8,426 bases of DNA, taken from positions 1 through 8,426 of the forward strand of contig JAJRVG010000076.1 of NCBI GenBank assembly GCA_021545595.1, in the 5' to 3' direction. The translations under genes were made by a program, and so were the position numbers. The stretch is from Zetaproteobacteria bacterium (GTDB lineage: Bacteria > Pseudomonadota > Zetaproteobacteria > Mariprofundales > Mariprofundaceae). The notes under the pieces were generated by a model. It was not told the DNA's origin. It ran no database searches and worked only from the letters and a program-made list of their open reading frames with translations. Each line of letters begins with the position of its first letter. Position 1 is the first letter of the stretch. Shown one piece after another: positions 6,033 to 8,426 of this stretch.

Positions 6033-6436
6033 CGGGTTACCGGTACTGCTGTCCCACTTGTTCGATTGTGTCATACCCCAGGGCATCTTCTCTTCGGCCA
6101 GAGGCCGAATTCACCTTATACCGGACTTCGACTGCATGGGTGAAGTAATAACACCACGTCATGCCGGGCTCGACCCGGCATCCATGGATTCCAGCGTCTG
6201 CTGGAATGACGGAAGTGGTCTGATTGGGTGAGGGAATAACACGGCGTCATACCGGATTCTGTCTGAATAGTGAAAGCAACAACATGGCGTCATACCCCAG
6301 GCATCCTCTCTTCGGCCATGAGCCGAATTCACCTTATACCGGGCGCGACCCGGCACCCATAGATTCCAGCATCCGCTGGAATGACGAGGATGGTCGAGAG
6401 CAACGCATGGAGAAGTTGCCGAGCGCTGGAATGACG
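6033..6436 (-). repeat. Repeat array B: inverted counterpart of array A
   Basis: Read on the minus strand, this array begins with CGTCATTCCAGCGCTCGGCA (as array A does at 1905) and ends with the same non-palindromic sequence (CAATCGAACA, GTGGGACAGCAGT and ACCCG) as array A at about 2377-2420. It contains module I hairpins (6188-6207 and one at about 6363-6382), a module II hairpin (6161-6181), and module III hairpins (6093-6109 and 6311-6327). The order and number of modules differ from array A, where extra 83-84-bp units are present. Frames crossing it on either strand are repeat-derived. Confidence 0.88.
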
Positions 6437-6618
6437 AACAGGCCGGTTGCTGTTGATCTCCTTCGCGCTTCAGATCAGCGAAACTTATGATGGTGTAAAT
6501 AGCTTCCAGACGGACGCCTTACCTTATCTGAAGCAGTAGTGGGTTGTCGCCAAACAATCTCCTGACAGTACTGCCTGTTTTTTTTCGTGTCAGTTACAGT
6601 TCAATCGGATCCCGCTAT
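6437..6618. other. Intergenic stretch downstream of the AsmA-like gene, no gene seen
   Basis: The stretch holds a weak inverted repeat TTCGC/GCGAA (6462-6466 with 6478-6482) and a T8 run near 6580. No strong terminator for the minus-strand AsmA-like gene is visible, and no small gene is supported. Confidence 0.4.
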
Positions 6619-7341
6619 CTATCTAAAGGCTGCCTTATCCAGGGCATTTTTTTTGAATGTATCAACAGCCTTTCCAGGGTGTTGGCCTGTATTTAATCGG
6701 GCGAGCGAACTGCTTACGGTTTCCAGAATTTTTGAGGAGAGAATTCTGGTTACTTCAACAGATGTTACGCCTCCATTTTTTTCACCAATATCAGACAGCT
6801 CTATTGTTGGCAGGGTTACAGTCTGTTCTGTGCCGCCAAGCGCCTTGATTTGCACTGTGGCTCTACCACCTTCGATGGTTAGCTTCCGAATAATCATTCT
6901 AAGACCATCTTCGTGGTCATCGCTGTCGCTATCAGCAGGAGTGTTTGATTGAGCCAGATTACTTTTTAATGCATCCACATTGGATCTGCCCGATCTGTTG
7001 ATTTCATACAAAACCGAAGGGCCACTAATGACAACTTCATTAATGATGATCGGATTCTGATTCATAGTGGCCGTATCGATCTGTGTGCTTATCATATCGA
7101 GCTCAAAAATATTTGAATCAGAGAAACCATTGGGATTGCTGACTTTCAGGCCAATAATTGAAGCCCGACCTGAGTCAAGTTCCAGCTTTACCTCGGCCAC
7201 ACTCACCGCTGTTCCGGTTGCTTCAGAGGCATAAGACTGGATTGCATCTTTAACAAATTCATCCAGATTAAACATGACAAAAATTGTTATACCAATCCCC
7301 ACAACAGCCAAACCAATCACAGCAATTAATACTTTTCTCAC
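6619..7341 (-). CDS. AsmA-like membrane-anchored periplasmic protein
   Basis: The 240-residue protein has one N-terminal transmembrane helix (about 4-24) followed by a segment typical of short AsmA-family proteins: helix SYASEATGTAVSV (36-48), then KLELDSGRASIIGLKVSNPNGF (52-73 region), a pattern seen at the start of AsmA/DUF748-type beta-strand repeats. A Ser/Asp-rich linker (about 132-145) separates a second beta-rich portion (148-185) and a Lys-rich C-terminal helix. AsmA-like proteins act at the cell envelope, and large members have been linked to lipid transport; short single-domain ones are uncharacterised. The start codon is GTG, supported by GGAGGA at 7348-7353. It diverges from the heme-copper cluster and shows no operator of its own that I can assign. 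An A8 run near the 3' end encodes FKKN. Confidence 0.8.
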   Translation of the reverse strand: MRKVLIAVIGLAVVGIGITIFVMFNLDEFVKDAIQSYASEATGTAVSVAEVKLELDSGRASIIGLKVSNPNGFSDSNIFELDMISTQIDTATMNQNPIIINEVVISGPSVLYEINRSGRSNVDALKSNLAQSNTPADSDSDDHEDGLRMIIRKLTIEGGRATVQIKALGGTEQTVTLPTIELSDIGEKNGGVTSVEVTRILSSKILETVSSSLARLNTGQHPGKAVDTFKKNALDKAAFR

Positions 7342-7743
7342 TCTGTTCCTCCGGAAAAATTAAACAGATGCATCAATCTCAGATTCTGTCAGCACTTGTA
7401 AAAATGATACGCAACTCTCAGAAAATTATTTTTATTTTCAACCATGACCCTGAATCGGCTGATATAAAACAGGCTGAAGTTCCATTGTTTGTTCATATTT
7501 ATTACTATCCACAATCCGCTTCAATTTGGCTCTGGAGTTCCTTCTATTTCTAACAGTAAGGGACACTTTTTAAGCACCATGTTGCATACATTTTGCAGGT
7601 TGCGCAGCATAACGCAAGCTCAGGAAAAGGCGGATAAATATTATTATGCCTGATCTTGACTTATATCAAGGCTGCGGCCTGAAGTCATATTCAGTGTCCG
7701 TGATCTGATTTTAACATTAAAAAAATTTAACGGGAGAAATGTT
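7342..7743. other. Divergent regulatory region between the AsmA-like gene and the heme-copper cluster
   Basis: It holds the AsmA-gene ribosome binding site on the minus strand, an inverted repeat TTGCG-N8-CGCAA (7600-7604 with 7613-7617), and the FNR-type box at 7656-7669. The plus-strand frame through 7284-7553 has no ribosome binding site and no protein-like composition, so it is not called. The roughly 200 bases from 7380 to 7590 show nothing I can name. Confidence 0.55.
7656..7669 (+). promoter_or_regulatory. FNR/CRP-family operator upstream of the heme-copper cluster
   Basis: TTGACTTATATCAA matches TTGAT-N4-ATCAA at 9 of 10 defined bases and is extended by flanking C/G pairing (CTTGAC...ATCAAG). 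Its centre is about 81 bases before the first gene of the cluster. CATATT (7686-7691) is a plausible -10 element, placing transcription start near 7698-7704. Confidence 0.82.
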
Positions 7744-7908
7744 ATGAGCGATTCATTTGATGAAAACTACGCAGATCCAGTATCAGGCTGGCAGGCATTT
7801 ATTGATGATCCATCAATGCTGCTGTTCCTGGGTATTGCAAGCCCAACGCTGCTTTACACACTTTGGGGCGTCATGGAAATAGTTAGCGTACCGGTGGCAG
7901 GATATTGA
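7744..7908 (+). CDS. Small single-helix membrane protein, first gene of heme-copper cluster
   Basis: This 54-residue protein, MSDSFDENYADPVSGWQAFI at the N-terminus, is acidic for 23 residues and then has one transmembrane helix (about 24-47) with an internal Ser-Pro, ending in VAGY. GGGAG (7732-7736) precedes the ATG by seven bases, and the FNR-type box lies just upstream. The next gene begins six bases after its stop, so the two are surely co-transcribed. I do not recognise the family. Small single-helix subunits are known in heme-copper oxidases (subunit IIa of Thermus ba3, subunit IV types), which makes an accessory-subunit role reasonable but unproven. Confidence 0.75.
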   Translation: MSDSFDENYADPVSGWQAFIDDPSMLLFLGIASPTLLYTLWGVMEIVSVPVAGY

Positions 7909-7913
7909 TTGGG

Positions 7914-8132
7914 ATGAGTGTCAGCAGTGAACCATCCGAGCTGGGTCGCGGCGAGCGCAGGGCACGAAATCGTTTCGTAGCGCTGTTTGTTGTTGTCAGC
8001 ATCCTGGCTCTTCTGGTTCTTGTAAGCGGCATTATGTCAATGGTCTATCCTGATTCTGGCATTCCGTTTTTCTGGATGGCTTTCCCGGTAGGTCCCCAGG
8101 GGCCGCCGATGGGGCCGCCGCCGGTTCTGTAA
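7914..8132 (+). CDS. Small single-helix membrane protein with Gly/Pro-rich tail
   Basis: This 72-residue protein has a basic N-terminal stretch (GRGERRARNR, 11-20), one transmembrane helix (about 21-43), and an outer segment ending in PVGPQGPPMGPPPVL. The Arg-rich side should face the cytoplasm, putting the Gly/Pro tail in the periplasm. I chose the ATG at 7914 (AGGA at about 7899); an alternative TTG at 7905 overlaps the previous stop. It lies between a small membrane protein gene and a heme-copper subunit II gene on the same strand, so it is probably an accessory or assembly component of that complex. No known family is recognised. Confidence 0.75.
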   Translation: MSVSSEPSELGRGERRARNRFVALFVVVSILALLVLVSGIMSMVYPDSGIPFFWMAFPVGPQGPPMGPPPVL

Positions 8133-8199
8133 CCGGTAACGTGGGATCAAGTTGTAAGATTAAATATTAAGATATAAAAAAAGGGAGGTTTGATTTAAT

Positions 8200-8426
8200 A
8201 TGAGTTATACAAGTATACAACCCATCCCGCAGCGCCACTGGTGGCGAATGCGTGTTGGGCCTGATGAAAAAGTATGGATTACCGGTGCTTATGCATGGTG
8301 TCTGGTGATGTTGGTATGGATGGTTGGCTGGTACTTTGTAGGTAACCAGAACCAGGCCGGTGAGGCATACCGTGTCACTATTGATGGGTTCGTCGACAAG
8401 ATGGACCAGATGGTTGATCAGCATCA
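8200..8426 (+). CDS. Heme-copper oxidoreductase subunit II (CoxB/NorY-like), 3' partial
   Basis: The first 75 residues of a protein that continues past the window. The order is a short cytoplasmic segment with RHWWRMRVGPDEKVW (12-26), a single transmembrane helix (about 24-47), then the start of a periplasmic domain (YRVTIDGFVDKMDQM). A short N-terminus, an E-K-x-W entry into one helix, and an amphipathic segment afterwards resemble the one-helix subunit II of ba3-like oxidases and of sNOR/eNOR-type NO reductases. The CuA motif would lie downstream and cannot be seen. AGGGAGG (8182-8188) is a strong ribosome binding site. The FNR-type operator before the cluster, plus nirK and SCO nearby, favour a role in NO or microaerobic respiration, by inference. 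Confidence 0.72.
   Translation, partial: MSYTSIQPIPQRHWWRMRVGPDEKVWITGAYAWCLVMLVWMVGWYFVGNQNQAGEAYRVTIDGFVDKMDQMVDQH

Noticed and set aside
1873..6436. Classical composite transposon
   Set aside because: No transposase or resolvase frame occurs in either array or between them, and I saw no clear target-site duplication at the outer ends.
6010..6490. Reading frames on both strands at 6010-6231, 6159-6356 and 6224-6490
   Set aside because: They are translations of repeat array B, and their peptides mirror those of array A in other frames. The FNR-type box at 5963 therefore has no real plus-strand target.
6563..6585. Rho-independent terminator near the T8 run
   Set aside because: Only a 4-bp stem can form before the T-run and there is no plus-strand gene upstream to terminate.
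7284..7553. 89-codon plus-strand frame
   Set aside because: It overlaps the GTG start and ribosome binding site of the AsmA-like gene, has no binding site of its own, and has an unlikely composition.
8167..8424. 85-codon minus-strand frame at the window end
   Set aside because: It is the complement of the subunit II gene, which has a strong ribosome binding site and a clear membrane-helix pattern.

Overview
The window looks like an accessory respiratory locus of a proteobacterium, most likely a gammaproteobacterium (an inference from protein style, moderate GC, FNR-type operators and REP-like intergenic repeats; no rRNA or other marker is present). Its theme is anaerobic nitrogen-oxide respiration: a copper nitrite reductase, a small periplasmic cytochrome c, a Sco/SenC copper chaperone, and the start of a heme-copper oxidoreductase operon. 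Four well-matched 14-bp FNR/CRP-family palindromes precede four transcription units, which suggests one oxygen- or NO-responsive regulon.

Layout. 2-982 (+): nirK, cut at its 5' end by the window edge, with a strong terminator at 1028-1062. 1290-1661 (+): class I cytochrome c with its own FNR-type box and terminator. 1873-2420: repeat array A, made of hairpin modules and tandem units. 2485-3957 (-): secreted protein of five carboxypeptidase-regulatory-like beta-sandwich units, downstream of a SCO1/SenC gene (4049-4627, -) that has an FNR-type box. 5054-5545 (+): membrane-anchored Sel1-repeat protein. 5589-5810 (-): small two-helix membrane protein, again below an FNR-type box. 6033-6436: repeat array B, an imperfect inverted copy of array A. 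6619-7341 (-): AsmA-like membrane-anchored protein. 7744-8426 (+): an FNR-box-led cluster of two single-helix membrane proteins and the N-terminus of a CoxB/NorY-like subunit II, which runs off the window.

How the parts may work together (inference): cytochrome c passes electrons to NirK, which makes NO. The heme-copper enzyme starting at 8200 could reduce that NO, as in sNOR/eNOR-type enzymes, or could be a high-affinity oxidase. SCO would load copper into its CuA site. Arrays A and B lie in opposite orientation around a roughly 3.6-kb block (2421-6032) carrying the SCO, five-unit-protein, Sel1 and small-membrane-protein genes, so this block could have been mobilised or could invert by recombination. 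No transposase, integrase, CRISPR array or RNA gene was seen.
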